Shown here one piece after another: positions 9,588 through 18,890 of a stretch of 64,000 nt of DNA. The notes beneath the pieces are model-generated. The model ran no database searches and was not told the DNA's origin. It saw only the letters and a list, made by a program, of their open reading frames with translations. The stretch's first letter is position 1. Each line of letters starts with the position of its first letter. Source of the DNA: Lewinellaceae bacterium (GTDB lineage Bacteria > Bacteroidota > Bacteroidia > Chitinophagales > Saprospiraceae); the NCBI GenBank assembly GCA_020636005.1, contig JACJYR010000002.1:1078880-1142879 (forward strand), given 5' to 3'. Both the position numbers and the translations under genes were made by a program.

Positions 9588-9702
9588 TTAGGATCGAAGG
9601 AAAAATAATCCCGATGTGAAATCGGGATTATTTTTAAAAAGCCCCTCCATTGCTGGGGTTGTCAAAATCAAAATGGTGAAGTTATTTTTTCATCGTTACT
9701 TA
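9588..9702 (+). repeat. MITE-like element, copy A
   Basis: About 115 bp, starting GGATCGAAGGAAAAATAA and ending in TTATTTTTTCATCGTTAC. The two ends form imperfect terminal inverted repeats (14 of 18 bases) bounded by TA. Inside are a perfect hairpin ATAATCCCGAT/ATCGGGATTAT and a second weaker one (CCCC/GGGG). Other copies are at 18288, 37449 (inverted), 46588 and 52111. Small open frames starting within it are by-products of the repeat. Confidence 0.8.
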
Positions 9703-9924
9703 ACTGGCTCACTGTGGGCTTTGGGTGCCTCCTTTCAGCGAATACGAGACCATTCCGAGAAGTGTGTTTTTGAAAAATATACACGCTCACAATCAATCAC
9801 TTGTGAGCAATTGACACAGTTTTTTGAACAATCTTGCGAATACTGCCGGATGCGGTGACCTCTGCAGGATTGTAACGTCTCTGTTAAGTATTAAGTCCAC
9901 GTACCTATTTAATTGGAAATAGGG

Positions 9925-9963
9925 GGGCTGGCAGGAAACGTCCTGCCAGCCCACTTTTTTTTG
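9925..9963 (+). terminator. Strong terminator without an evident upstream gene
   Basis: Perfect 12-bp stem GGGCTGGCAGGA / TCCTGCCAGCCC with a 4-nt loop (AACG), followed by ACTTTTTTTTTG. The T-run is on the plus side only. No plus-strand protein gene precedes it before the MITE-like element, so it may end a small RNA (see findings). Confidence 0.7.
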
Positions 9964-10092
9964 CCTGATCCTGAAACAGGGTTGAATCCTTGAACATCCA
10001 AATTTGAGCTTATGTGGAAAAATTTTGTAGGTGCGCCGGCGAATAGAAGCTAGGGTACCACCGAAAATAAGTTTTTTATAAAATGGTGCCAG

Positions 10093-10246
10093 GCGTCCCA
10101 GCGGGACGGAATCTTTGTAGCTTGCCATGAACCGAGGTCTTTCGTTCCGTAGGAACGATATGCCGTTGATTCTCAGATACCGTTCCGATGGAACGGAGAC
10201 CATTGATGCTTTCAAATCCTACAAAGATTCCGTCCTGATGGGACGG
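10093..10246. repeat. Four-hairpin palindromic intergenic element
   Basis: The outer arms are inverted copies of about 28 bp (10093-10120 and 10219-10246), each ending in a small hairpin (CGTCCCAGCGGGACG; CCGTCCTGATGGGACGG). Two inner hairpins, CGTTCCGTAGGAACG and CCGTTCCGATGGAACGG, use related stems. It is non-coding; an apparent 140-codon frame through it is an artefact. I recall similar elements as common repeats in Bacteroidota genomes. Confidence 0.7.
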
Positions 10247-10388
10247 TGATTATCAATAGCTTATTAACGGAAGTATGGTAACTTCTAGTACCCCTAATTT
10301 GACCACTTTAATTTCTATTGAGGACGTGCCTTCGCCACGAAAAAATAATGTTCAGCGCACAATGATTTGAATTCCTGGAGTGGCCTCA

Positions 10389-13300
10389 TCATTCCATCAA
10401 AACTAACTTTCCTGTAAACTGGCCTTTACCTGTTTTCACCTGGTAAAAATAGGTGCCCACTCCCCGGAGCTCCTCCGCTTCAACCCTGATAAGCACTTGA
10501 CCTGGCCCGAAGAATCCCGTTATTGTCTTGACGGGCCTGCCGGTAGCATCAACAACAAGGAGGCTGACGGTTTGAGGTTCGTCCAGCGAAAAACGGATCG
10601 TTGTGAAATCCCTGAATGGGTTAGGGCCTGCATTGGGTATTTGGTCATTGGGTGCTGGTTTTTGGGCAGCCTCAAATTGAAGGGCCACACTCAGAATTTC
10701 ACCCTTTTCAAAATAAGCTTCCGCCGCCGTGAAGGCATCGCCGAGGTGTAAGGCATGTTTGATCATAATATTTGCTTTGGCCTGGAATAGGAGGCTGAAA
10801 AGCACTGCCCCATCGGGCAGGTTCGCAGGGCGGAAATCGTTCCAGGAGGTGGTCAGCACACCTTCATCGAGCAGACGGAAGCCAAAATTTGATTCGGTTA
10901 AAGAAGTAAGGTCGCCATTTTCAAACTGTATCATTTCCAGTGTTTCAGGATCGAATTGAAGGGCAAACTGGTAGCCTACCAGTTCCCGAAAATTTTTTAC
11001 TGTGAAATCTACTTTGTACTGCTTCCCGCTTTGCAAATAAACATCGTCCACGAGGAGCTGGAGAGTTTCGCCGCTTCGATCTTCGCCGGGGTTTTGGAAC
11101 TGGTTGAGCAGCGCCGAATTGTTCACGTCACCAATTTTCACCGCCACGAAGTCAATCCCCGTCATGTCCCCGCTGAAATTATTGATGCTGTAAGCCTCCG
11201 GAAAACCCGGCACGAAGGGATTGTTTGGGTTGGGAAAAACATAGCCCGCTTTCACAAAGCGCCAGCTTTTGTTATTGGGAAAATCATGGGTTATGTGCAG
11301 GATATTTTTTTGGAGCACCACAATATCGAAAGTGGTGACGGTATTGGAGTGGTTTACATCGGCAGCAATGATTTTGTAGGGCGAGTTGAAGGGCTGGATG
11401 CCAAGAATGTGCTTTCTGATGAGCACCAGGTCAAAGGTTGAAACGCCGTTGAGCAGGTTGGTGTCCTTTTCAGGCAGCACCGTAAAATCGCTGCCAAGCG
11501 GCACCTCCTGAAAGCTGAAATTGCCGTCTTGGCCCGTCATGGCCGGCGCCATATTGCCGATGCTCAATGCCACCATGACATTGGACACATTAAAGCCCGC
11601 TTCGTCGGTGACGGCGCCACCGGCACTTGCGAAAAGACTGCCGCCGCAAACCCCCTGGTTGTCCTGTATCTCGATGTGGGTCGTGCAGAAATCCTGGTTG
11701 CCGGTGGCATCTGTCACCCAGATTTGAAGCGGCACGATGCCCAGGCTGTCGCAGCTAAATGTGGCGTTTGTTTCACCAACATCTGAAGAAAAAGAAAACT
11801 GAAGCGCCCCGGGGCAATTGTCAAAACTCCCCTCGTCGAAATCGCTTGCCCATATCGTGACCATGCCCTCATCGAAAATACCATCGCTGTCCGTATCCGT
11901 GCCCATCAGCGTGGTCACGAGGCCGTCCTTACAATAAGGGGTTGGCTTTTTATCGTCAACGACCGATACCGTGATGCTGCAAGAAGAAGCATTGCCACAA
12001 CCATCCGACACCTGATAATGAACCGTGTAGCTGCCCGGTGCGACATTGCTGAAAGGCCCATAACCACTACCGAACGGGCTGGCCACTGCCACAGAAATAT
12101 TTTGACTGCAATCCTGGACATTGGCTACTGGCGGCAGGAATACGCTTGCGGCGCAATTTGCGCCCAACCCAACGGTGAAACTCGCCGGGCAGTCGAATGC
12201 AGGTGCCGTGGTATCTGTTACCGAAATAACCTGCTGCGCCGACCAAATGCCCGTATTGCCGCCTGGTTGGTAGGCACACCAGTCGAGCAGGGTCCAGGTG
12301 CGCACTATTTTGAAACAGGCCGGGGCGGCAATGGTGAATACCTGATCGGAAAAGTTGGAGGCGATAAGTTCGCAGTCTTTGTTCACGACGGGAAAATTGT
12401 AAGGGGCAGGCAGGCTATCTGGTTTCAGGCCCGCCAATGAAACACAGCCCGCCGCAGCATAATTGGGCGGAAAAACAATGCTCACCGGCGTGTTGTCCAC
12501 CAGTGAAATCACCTGGTTGCAGGTGCTTGAATAGCCGTTTGCCGCCGTCGCCTTCCAGGTGCGGATAATGGTACCCGTGTTGCACATGCTGAGGTTTTCC
12601 ACATCGGTGAACGTGGTATCCGCCGTCCCGCAATTGATAAGGATGCCGGGCAAACCGGTCAGGTTTAAATGGGAGGGATCTTGCTGGCAAGTCAGGGTTT
12701 TGTTGGCCGGGCAGGTAATAACGGGTGTAGAATTGTCAGTCACATGTACATTCACCATGCAGGTATTGGAATTCCCTGCAAAATCGGTGGCCTGCATCAC
12801 CACCGTCACGTTGTTGCCCACGTCCGCACAGCAAAATTTTACCGTAGGTGCAAAAACGGGTTGCGTACCACAGGCAGCCGTCATGCGCCTTACCTTCAGG
12901 GTGATTGGCCCGCAGTTGTCGTAGCTGCCGTCGTCAAAAGTTTGGGCAAACACGGTAGCCGTGCCTGAGCTGCTCAGGGTCACTACCGTGGAAGCGTCGC
13001 AAACAACGGTTGGCACCACATTGTCCACAATTGTCAATTGGGTCGTGCAGCTTGACGTATTGTTGCAGGCATCGCTCACTTGGTACGTGAGGGTATAAAC
13101 GCCCAAATTCAAGTTGTAGGCCCATCCACCGTTTCCATTCACCCCGCCATTTGGGTAATTGATGCTGACGGTAAAATTGGTCGAGCAGTCATCCGTGATG
13201 CCCACCTGCGGCAGGAACACATCCGCCAGGCACTGCTGCGAACTGGTCGTACTGGCGGTAAAATTGGCCGGGCAAGCCAATACCGGAGCATGGGTATCTT

Positions 13301-14252
13301 TCACTTTGATGATCTGCGTGTGCGTAAGGATGGCCCCCGTACACCAGGAAATGACGGTCCAGGTGCGGAGTATGGCGAAACTGTTTTCACAAAGCGGCAA
13401 TTGCTGGTCGCTGTGGGTGACGGCCATGTTGCAATAACCCGTTCCATTGGGAATTGGAAAGCCATTAATCGTCGGCACCCCGGTATTGGAGGGGTTGGTA
13501 TTGGGGTTCACGCAATCCAGCGCAGCGCCTGTCACGCCATCCCGGTTGGGCGGGAATTCAACGTCCATGGTGTCTGGCTTTTCAATGTTTATCTTTTGCT
13601 GGCAGGTATTGGAAAAACCATTCTCATCAATGGCTACCCATGTCCTGGCAACAACGCCTGCAAGGTTGCCGCTGCAGCCATTGTTTTGCGCTGAGTTATA
13701 ATAAGTGAGGGTGAAACTGGAACAATCGGAAGCCACTGCCGCCCCGGTGTTAGCTGTATCGAGCGGTTCGGTGCAGGCAATGGTGAGGTCGGGCGGACAG
13801 CTAAGCTGCGGCGGCAGGTTGTCGCTGATATGGATGGCGCCCCAGCAGGAATTGCCGGATGGCAGGTGTTTCACCTTTACCGTGAAAGTCTGGCCAATAT
13901 GATCCGAGTTGACGAAGGGCGTAGTAGGGATAGGCTGCCCCCATTGATACATCACCGTGGTCTCGAAGTCGGTTGGCGCATTGGGCTGGCAGGTAGGGCT
14001 GTTGGGATTGTTCAAGATCATATAATGGGTGATCTCCGACTCGCATTCGGCAGGCAGGGAGACGTAACGCAGGTTGTTGCAGGCCAGGGTGCACTGGGTG
14101 GCAGCATTTTGACAAATTGCCGCCAAAAAAAATACGGTTAAAGCGAGCCAGGTGAGGGCATGGCCAGAAACCATACCCTCCCGGCACGTCCATGGGATTA
14201 TTGAGTGTTCACAAGTCTGTATTTGGTTAAAAAGTGTAATCGGTTTGTTCAT
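10389..14252 (-). CDS. Large T9SS-secreted HYR-repeat, dockerin- and cohesin-like protein
   Basis: About 1,287 residues from ATG 14252. ATG 14174, preceded by GGGAGGG, gives a tighter signal peptide (MVSGHALTWLALTVFFLAAI) and is an equal candidate. From about residue 130 to 800 there are repeated Cys-rich HYR-type Ig-like units, each opening with a CP-x2-F/L-T motif (CPANFTAS, CPASFTVG, CPPDLTIA) and carrying D-N/D-C pairs. Then follow a carboxypeptidase-regulatory-like domain (near 860), two dockerin-like EF-hand loops (DTNLLNGVSTFD and DVNHSNTVTTFD, near 920-965), a cohesin-like beta domain (near 1040-1160) and a type A T9SS sorting domain (PNPF...GTYFYQVKTG...GKLVLME). It is probably a cell-surface or released adhesive or structural protein (inference). 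No catalytic domain is visible. Confidence 0.88.
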   Translation of the reverse strand: MNKPITLFNQIQTCEHSIIPWTCREGMVSGHALTWLALTVFFLAAICQNAATQCTLACNNLRYVSLPAECESEITHYMILNNPNSPTCQPNAPTDFETTVMYQWGQPIPTTPFVNSDHIGQTFTVKVKHLPSGNSCWGAIHISDNLPPQLSCPPDLTIACTEPLDTANTGAAVASDCSSFTLTYYNSAQNNGCSGNLAGVVARTWVAIDENGFSNTCQQKINIEKPDTMDVEFPPNRDGVTGAALDCVNPNTNPSNTGVPTINGFPIPNGTGYCNMAVTHSDQQLPLCENSFAILRTWTVISWCTGAILTHTQIIKVKDTHAPVLACPANFTASTTSSQQCLADVFLPQVGITDDCSTNFTVSINYPNGGVNGNGGWAYNLNLGVYTLTYQVSDACNNTSSCTTQLTIVDNVVPTVVCDASTVVTLSSSGTATVFAQTFDDGSYDNCGPITLKVRRMTAACGTQPVFAPTVKFCCADVGNNVTVVMQATDFAGNSNTCMVNVHVTDNSTPVITCPANKTLTCQQDPSHLNLTGLPGILINCGTADTTFTDVENLSMCNTGTIIRTWKATAANGYSSTCNQVISLVDNTPVSIVFPPNYAAAGCVSLAGLKPDSLPAPYNFPVVNKDCELIASNFSDQVFTIAAPACFKIVRTWTLLDWCAYQPGGNTGIWSAQQVISVTDTTAPAFDCPASFTVGLGANCAASVFLPPVANVQDCSQNISVAVASPFGSGYGPFSNVAPGSYTVHYQVSDGCGNASSCSITVSVVDDKKPTPYCKDGLVTTLMGTDTDSDGIFDEGMVTIWASDFDEGSFDNCPGALQFSFSSDVGETNATFSCDSLGIVPLQIWVTDATGNQDFCTTHIEIQDNQGVCGGSLFASAGGAVTDEAGFNVSNVMVALSIGNMAPAMTGQDGNFSFQEVPLGSDFTVLPEKDTNLLNGVSTFDLVLIRKHILGIQPFNSPYKIIAADVNHSNTVTTFDIVVLQKNILHITHDFPNNKSWRFVKAGYVFPNPNNPFVPGFPEAYSINNFSGDMTGIDFVAVKIGDVNNSALLNQFQNPGEDRSGETLQLLVDDVYLQSGKQYKVDFTVKNFRELVGYQFALQFDPETLEMIQFENGDLTSLTESNFGFRLLDEGVLTTSWNDFRPANLPDGAVLFSLLFQAKANIMIKHALHLGDAFTAAEAYFEKGEILSVALQFEAAQKPAPNDQIPNAGPNPFRDFTTIRFSLDEPQTVSLLVVDATGRPVKTITGFFGPGQVLIRVEAEELRGVGTYFYQVKTGKGQFTGKLVLME

Positions 14253-14713
14253 CGGACTGGGTTGAGTGTTTGATAAAATCGGTAGTTGGCAACTGCTCAA
14301 TGAATGCAGCAGCAAAAATCAATGGGTTGCCCTATCGCCAAACGAATCGGGCTAAGGCCTGGCAACTGCAAGTCTCCGATAGCGGTGTGGGAAAGACGGC
14401 AGATCAGTCGGTTACTGGCAGCGGGGCGTTAATAGCAATGCCCAAAACTGCCAACTCAATCAGAAGGGTAGATGGAAAATGCCCAGACAGCTACCGCTTA
14501 CGAGGTTCGGATTAAGATTGGCCTGACATGTAAATCTGGAAAAAACAGGTGGCTGAACAGCCGGAGGAGAAGGAGTGTAAAGATCGGTTTTGGAACTTTC
14601 ATGGTCATGCTCATTAAGATTATCAATCGGTTTGGTTGCGAACAGGACAAAGGTAAAAGCTGCATCGTCAATTCAAAACGTTTTCAAATATTTTTTAATA
14701 ACATAAAACGAAA
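14253..14713. other. Intergenic leader of the 10389-14252 gene
   Basis: About 460 bp with no convincing reading frame. It contains a TAnnTTTG box at 14648-14655, which would give a leader near 390 nt. I see no other recognisable feature. Confidence 0.4.
14648..14655 (-). promoter_or_regulatory. Predicted promoter, -7 box TACCTTTG
   Basis: Minus-strand match to TAnnTTTG upstream of the HYR protein gene at 10389-14252. The predicted leader is long (about 390 nt), as for the two duplicated operons further on. Confidence 0.35.
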
Positions 14714-14746
14714 AATCCCCTGCCCGGCAGATGCAGGCAGGGGATT
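14714..14746 (-). terminator. Intrinsic terminator after the 14829-17867 gene
   Basis: Stem ATCCCCTGCC / GGCAGGGGAT followed on the minus strand by TTTTCGTTTT, about 85 bp downstream of the stop codon. Confidence 0.75.
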
Positions 14747-14828
14747 GTACTAAATTCGGTGTGTACATTTTCATTGTTGCATGGCTTCATAGCTTCCTGG
14801 TCAAAGGAACAATGAACCACTGAACCCA

Positions 14829-17800
14829 TCATTGCAACAAAATCATCTTTTTCGTTGCCGTATGGGTTGGCGTTTCCAGTTGGTAGAACAGGACGCCGCC
14901 CGCAGGCAGGTCGGTACGGTTGATGCTCACTTCATTATAGCCTTTGTCAAATTTTTGGTCATAAGCTTTGAGCACCTGGCCCGACAGGTCGTAGATGATC
15001 AGCTTCGCCTGGCCCTGTTTGGGCAGGGTGAATCCGATGTTGGTCACCTTTTTGAAAGGGTTCGGCTGGTTTTGGTACAATTGGAACGCTGTGGTTGTTT
15101 GCATGTCGTCATGATTTTTAAAAGCAAGGTTCAATGCAAAGTCCGTTCCATCAGCGCCGTAGGCGAGTGCTTGTGTATAACGGGAATTCACTGAAAGCAG
15201 CTCGCTTAAACGGCCCTTGTTCTTTGCCCTGAAACGAAGGCTGAAAAGGGCGTCTTCCTGTCCCAACCGCACCGGCTGGAGATTGAACCAGGCCGCCGTC
15301 AGGATACCGTTATCCAGCAGCGAACGGCCAAAGATTTCATCAACCCCACCGGGCAATCCGCCCTTTTCAATGCCTTGCAATTCCAGATCATCAGTTTCAA
15401 ATTCTATGGTAAATTGTATGGCGAGTAAGTCTTGAAGGTTGTCAATCGTAATGGGTATTTCAAACTCTTCGCCGGCCTCCAACACCCTGTCGGGGGTTAG
15501 CAGGGAGCGCTGCCCGCCTGCTGTCCTGTCCGCTGTGGTATTTTCGTTAAAATGCGGGTCGGCACTGTTGTTCAGGTCGCCGATTTTTACTGCATAAAAA
15601 TTAGCGTCCAAAACGTCCTGGCTGAGGTTGGCCACGTTCACCGCCTCCGGGAACGGTGGCGTAAAAGGGTTCGACGGATTGGGGAAAACATAACCTTTGG
15701 CTACAAAACGCCAGGAATGGTTGTTGGGAAATTCGTCGTAAATACCAAGGATGAGCCTGCGCAGCTCGACAATGTCAGAAGTGGTAACTGTTCCCGTGTT
15801 GTTCACATCCGCAGCAATGATTTTATAGGGCGAACTCAGCACCTGGATGCCCAAGATATGCCTGCTCAAAATGACCAGGTCGAAGGTGGTCACCCCATTC
15901 CCGAATCCGGTGTTTTTCTCCGGCATTACCTCGTAGTTGCTGCCGGTCTGAACATCGTGGAGGGCGAAATGGCCCTGGTTGTCGGTGCTGTCCATCAACG
16001 AAGCATTTTGGACGTGTACCATCACATTAGGTATCTGGATGCCGTCCTCCATTTCCACATTGCCGGCAATCATGGCATGGGAGACGAGCATGTTGGGGCA
16101 TAGGTGGTTGTTGTCCTGTACTATCACATTGGCTGTGCAGAAATCACTGTTCCCCGCCTCATCGGTTACATAAACCTCTACAGCGATGGTGCCGAGGCTG
16201 TCGCAGTTGAACACCAGTGAACTGCCAGGAGGGTTAATGGAGTCTCCGGCCAGCCGTATCGTGAAAGAAAGGTTGCCCGGCGAGGTGCAATTATCGCTGC
16301 TGTTTAAGTTGAAAAGAACAGCATCTACTTCTGAAAAGGGATCGCCTTGGTTCACCACGCCTAACTCAGCCACAATACCCGTTTTACACTTGACAGTGGG
16401 GTCGGTCAAGTCCATTACAGTGATGACCGTAGAACAGGTCGTTTTATTTCCGCAACCATCTTTTATTGTAAAAACAACGGTATGCTGGCCGGGCGGATAG
16501 TTGCCGCTGGCGTTGGCACCGCCAGCGGTAGCATAAGGTGAATTGTTGGTAATAGTCACCGTTTCGCCAGAACAAGTTCCCGTAGCGGTCACGTTTGGCA
16601 AAGTCACCACACCAAGCGCACAACTGGCATCCAACCCAAATGTGTCATTGGGCGGGCAGAAGGTCACGACCGGCAATTCGGTATCTACCACCGCTATCAC
16701 CTGCTGATCCTGCCAAATGCCCACCGTGGGATTGGACGGGTCGTACTGGCACCAATCGAGCAGTTTCCAGGTCCGGACAATTTTATAACAGGCCGGGTAA
16801 TTGATGTAAAATAATTGATCCGAATAACTCATCGCTATCATGGCGCACGGGTTTCCCGTCACGGTCGGTTGGTTGTAAGGCGCCGGCAAGTCGCTCGGTT
16901 CCAGGTCGGCCGCTACATGGCATCCATTCACGAACATGGTGTCCAACGGCCAAACAATGGTACTTCCATTGAATGGTGTCTGGTTTTGTACGATAATGGT
17001 TTGCGTACACACCGTATTGGAATTCCCGGAGGGATCGGTCGCCGTAAAATGCCTGACGATGGTACCAGTTCCACAATTACTTATGGAGATAGTAGAATCT
17101 GTAGTCAGTGTGTAACCACATCCATCCATATAAACAGGATATCCAAAAATGGATAAATCGGAGTAGTCATCCTCACAGTCAATTGGATTATGCGTAGGGC
17201 AACTCAATAGCCAGGGAATATTGGGATCGCTGACTGCCACCAACGTTACGCACTCATTGTAGGAAGAAGGGTTCAAGGCTTCGATCACCCGCAAGGTCAC
17301 CGGTACGGAAGTACCCACATCTGTACAATCAAACGTGACGCTCATCCCGGGCGTGTTGCCGTCCCTGCTCACCTTGTAAATCAGCGGGCTGCAATTATCC
17401 GAACTGCCTTTATTAAAAATATTCGCCTGCAGGCTGGTGGTACCGGTATTTGGAAGGGATACCAGCGTCAAACTGTCACAGACTGCCGTGGGCGTCTCGG
17501 TGTCCATTACCAAAAAGAAAGAAGTACAACTTTCATTTGTGTTCAAGTCGGTAATAGTCACACCGATGGTGGAATCCCGGAAATCAAAAAGATCGGCAGC
17601 AACAAAATCATTGCCGGCATCTACCACCGTTCCAAAAGGATAGGTCGCAACTACAAAAGAATAGGGGCCGATGTTACCCATTGCCTGGTCAATGACATCT
17701 CCGGGATCAAAAATCACGGAGCAGTTTGCTCCAGGTGAAATTGGATGCGGATTGTTCGGATCGGAAAACTGACAGGTCAAAGTTGCATGTGCTGTAATTT

Positions 17801-17867
17801 GAATGGAGAGGAAGAATAAAAGTACCCAAAACACCATCGGTCGGGTGGCCAAGTTCTGTTTCATCAT
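14829..17867 (-). CDS. Large T9SS-secreted HYR-repeat, dockerin- and cohesin-like protein
   Basis: About 1,012 residues from ATG 17867 or 17864 (MMKQNLATRPMVFWVLLFFL, a good Sec signal); the 35 codons before it do not look like signal. It has HYR-like Cys-rich units in the first 600 residues, then a regulatory-like beta domain (MIAGNVEMEDGIQIPNVMVH), dockerin-like loops (NTGFGNGVTTFD and DVNNTGTVTTSD), a cohesin-like domain (IPITIDNLQDLLAIQFTIEF) and a C-terminal type A sorting domain (YQNQPNPFKKVTNIGF ... KKMILLQ). It has the same domain order as its three neighbours but fewer repeats. It has its own terminator, and its upstream spacer is over 400 bp, so it is probably monocistronic. Role at the cell surface is inferred. 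Confidence 0.88.
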   Translation of the reverse strand: MMKQNLATRPMVFWVLLFFLSIQITAHATLTCQFSDPNNPHPISPGANCSVIFDPGDVIDQAMGNIGPYSFVVATYPFGTVVDAGNDFVAADLFDFRDSTIGVTITDLNTNESCTSFFLVMDTETPTAVCDSLTLVSLPNTGTTSLQANIFNKGSSDNCSPLIYKVSRDGNTPGMSVTFDCTDVGTSVPVTLRVIEALNPSSYNECVTLVAVSDPNIPWLLSCPTHNPIDCEDDYSDLSIFGYPVYMDGCGYTLTTDSTISISNCGTGTIVRHFTATDPSGNSNTVCTQTIIVQNQTPFNGSTIVWPLDTMFVNGCHVAADLEPSDLPAPYNQPTVTGNPCAMIAMSYSDQLFYINYPACYKIVRTWKLLDWCQYDPSNPTVGIWQDQQVIAVVDTELPVVTFCPPNDTFGLDASCALGVVTLPNVTATGTCSGETVTITNNSPYATAGGANASGNYPPGQHTVVFTIKDGCGNKTTCSTVITVMDLTDPTVKCKTGIVAELGVVNQGDPFSEVDAVLFNLNSSDNCTSPGNLSFTIRLAGDSINPPGSSLVFNCDSLGTIAVEVYVTDEAGNSDFCTANVIVQDNNHLCPNMLVSHAMIAGNVEMEDGIQIPNVMVHVQNASLMDSTDNQGHFALHDVQTGSNYEVMPEKNTGFGNGVTTFDLVILSRHILGIQVLSSPYKIIAADVNNTGTVTTSDIVELRRLILGIYDEFPNNHSWRFVAKGYVFPNPSNPFTPPFPEAVNVANLSQDVLDANFYAVKIGDLNNSADPHFNENTTADRTAGGQRSLLTPDRVLEAGEEFEIPITIDNLQDLLAIQFTIEFETDDLELQGIEKGGLPGGVDEIFGRSLLDNGILTAAWFNLQPVRLGQEDALFSLRFRAKNKGRLSELLSVNSRYTQALAYGADGTDFALNLAFKNHDDMQTTTAFQLYQNQPNPFKKVTNIGFTLPKQGQAKLIIYDLSGQVLKAYDQKFDKGYNEVSINRTDLPAGGVLFYQLETPTHTATKKMILLQ

Positions 17868-18287
17868 GATTATAAAATTTGTTAATAGATCTGGAATATA
17901 TCTTCCCAACCATGAGATGGAAGCCATATACACAGCTACCACCCCACGGCTTGTGAAGTCATAGGTCATCAAGCTAAGTAGCTCTTTGAGTCACTTAGGA
18001 TTTTGTTAAATAGAACTACTGATGAAAGTGGAACCTTTGGAAGCTGTTGAGCAAAAAGTCCCCGGAGAAGGGAATAGTAGCTTTCTCATAGTACTATTTG
18101 TTCTCCTGTGTGTGTAGTCAACTCAAAAGCAGTTCGTGCTTATCAGCCTTATTAATGTGTGTTTTGGAAAAGAAAAAGGTAAGAATAACAATAACAGAAG
18201 TGGAATCAGGATGGAGGCATCTTTATTGGTTGAATCGGTTTAGGATAAATTTACATTTATATAATTTATCATATAAAAAACCGTGCC
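17868..18287. other. Intergenic spacer upstream of the 14829-17867 gene
   Basis: AT-rich, with no plausible gene and no clear TAnnTTTG box on the minus strand. The MITE-like and TTGGC elements follow. Confidence 0.4.
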
Positions 18288-18400
18288 TAAGGATCGAAAG
18301 AAAAATAATCCCGATGTAAAATCGGGATTATTTTTTAAAAACCCTTCCAGTACTGGGGTTTCAAAATCAAAATAGCGAAGTTATTTTTTCATCGTTTCTA
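18288..18400 (+). repeat. MITE-like element, copy B
   Basis: Starts TAAGGATCGAAAG. Internal stem ATAATCCCGAT/ATCGGGATTAT with loop GTAAA. The second hairpin contains the perfect palindrome CCAGTACTGG. Its right end runs directly into an inverted TTGGC element. Confidence 0.8.
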
Positions 18401-18502
18401 TACTGTACGCTCATGGCTTTTGGCCTTTGGCAGTTGGCAAAAGCCAATGGCCAACTGCCAACAGCTAATAGCAAACCGACAAAACCATCCGTGTTTTAGA
18501 AT
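18399..18502 (-). repeat. Palindromic TTGGC-rich element, copy 2 (inverted)
   Basis: Near-identical inverted copy of 8626-8722 with an added 7-bp TTGGC-type unit, so that GGCAGTTGG / CCAACTGCC pair perfectly. It abuts the MITE-like element B. Confidence 0.75.
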
Positions 18503-18680
18503 AAATAGAAATTCGCGGGCGGAGCCAAAAGGATGGGAAGAAGGGAAAATGGCTGGGCAGAACCATCTTTATACTGAGGGAACCTTAAAAACACTGGTTT
18601 GAACACCTCATCAAATTGATGCTCAAACCCCAGGAAAGAAATTCATTACTGACACAAACAAAGATCCTAAAAGGCGAAAC

Positions 18681-18720
18681 AAAAAAAAGCCCCCCTCCAA
18701 CACTCAGCGGAGAGAGGCCA
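18681..18720 (-). terminator. Terminator downstream of giant gene 1
   Basis: On the minus strand, GCCTCTCTCC pairs with GGAGGGGGGC (with G-U pairs) and a run of T follows. It lies about 170 bp after the stop codon. A homologous block lies at 26921-26959; the flanking GGCCATCCCAAAAACCGATT is shared. Confidence 0.65.
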
Positions 18721-18890
18721 TCCCAAAAACCGATTTAAGTATATAGTTCTTTAAAACGGCTTTTGTGAAAATCTTTCGAAACAAATCGCTGTGGCGATTT
18801 TCGTTGTTTGCCGTCCGTTGAACCTTGTTCGTTTCAAGCCCTTGGGCCTTGGCAAACAATGTTCAACGGACAACTAAACAACGCTATGGT

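Noticed and set aside
9616..9858. Small frames beginning MKSGLFLKSPS (9616-9858) and MKSGLFLKNPS (46616-46843)
   Set aside because: The shared part is just the MITE-like repeat read in one frame; the rest differs completely.
9793..10215. 140-codon frame on the minus strand
   Set aside because: It runs through the four-hairpin repeat; the protein is an artefact of the palindromes.
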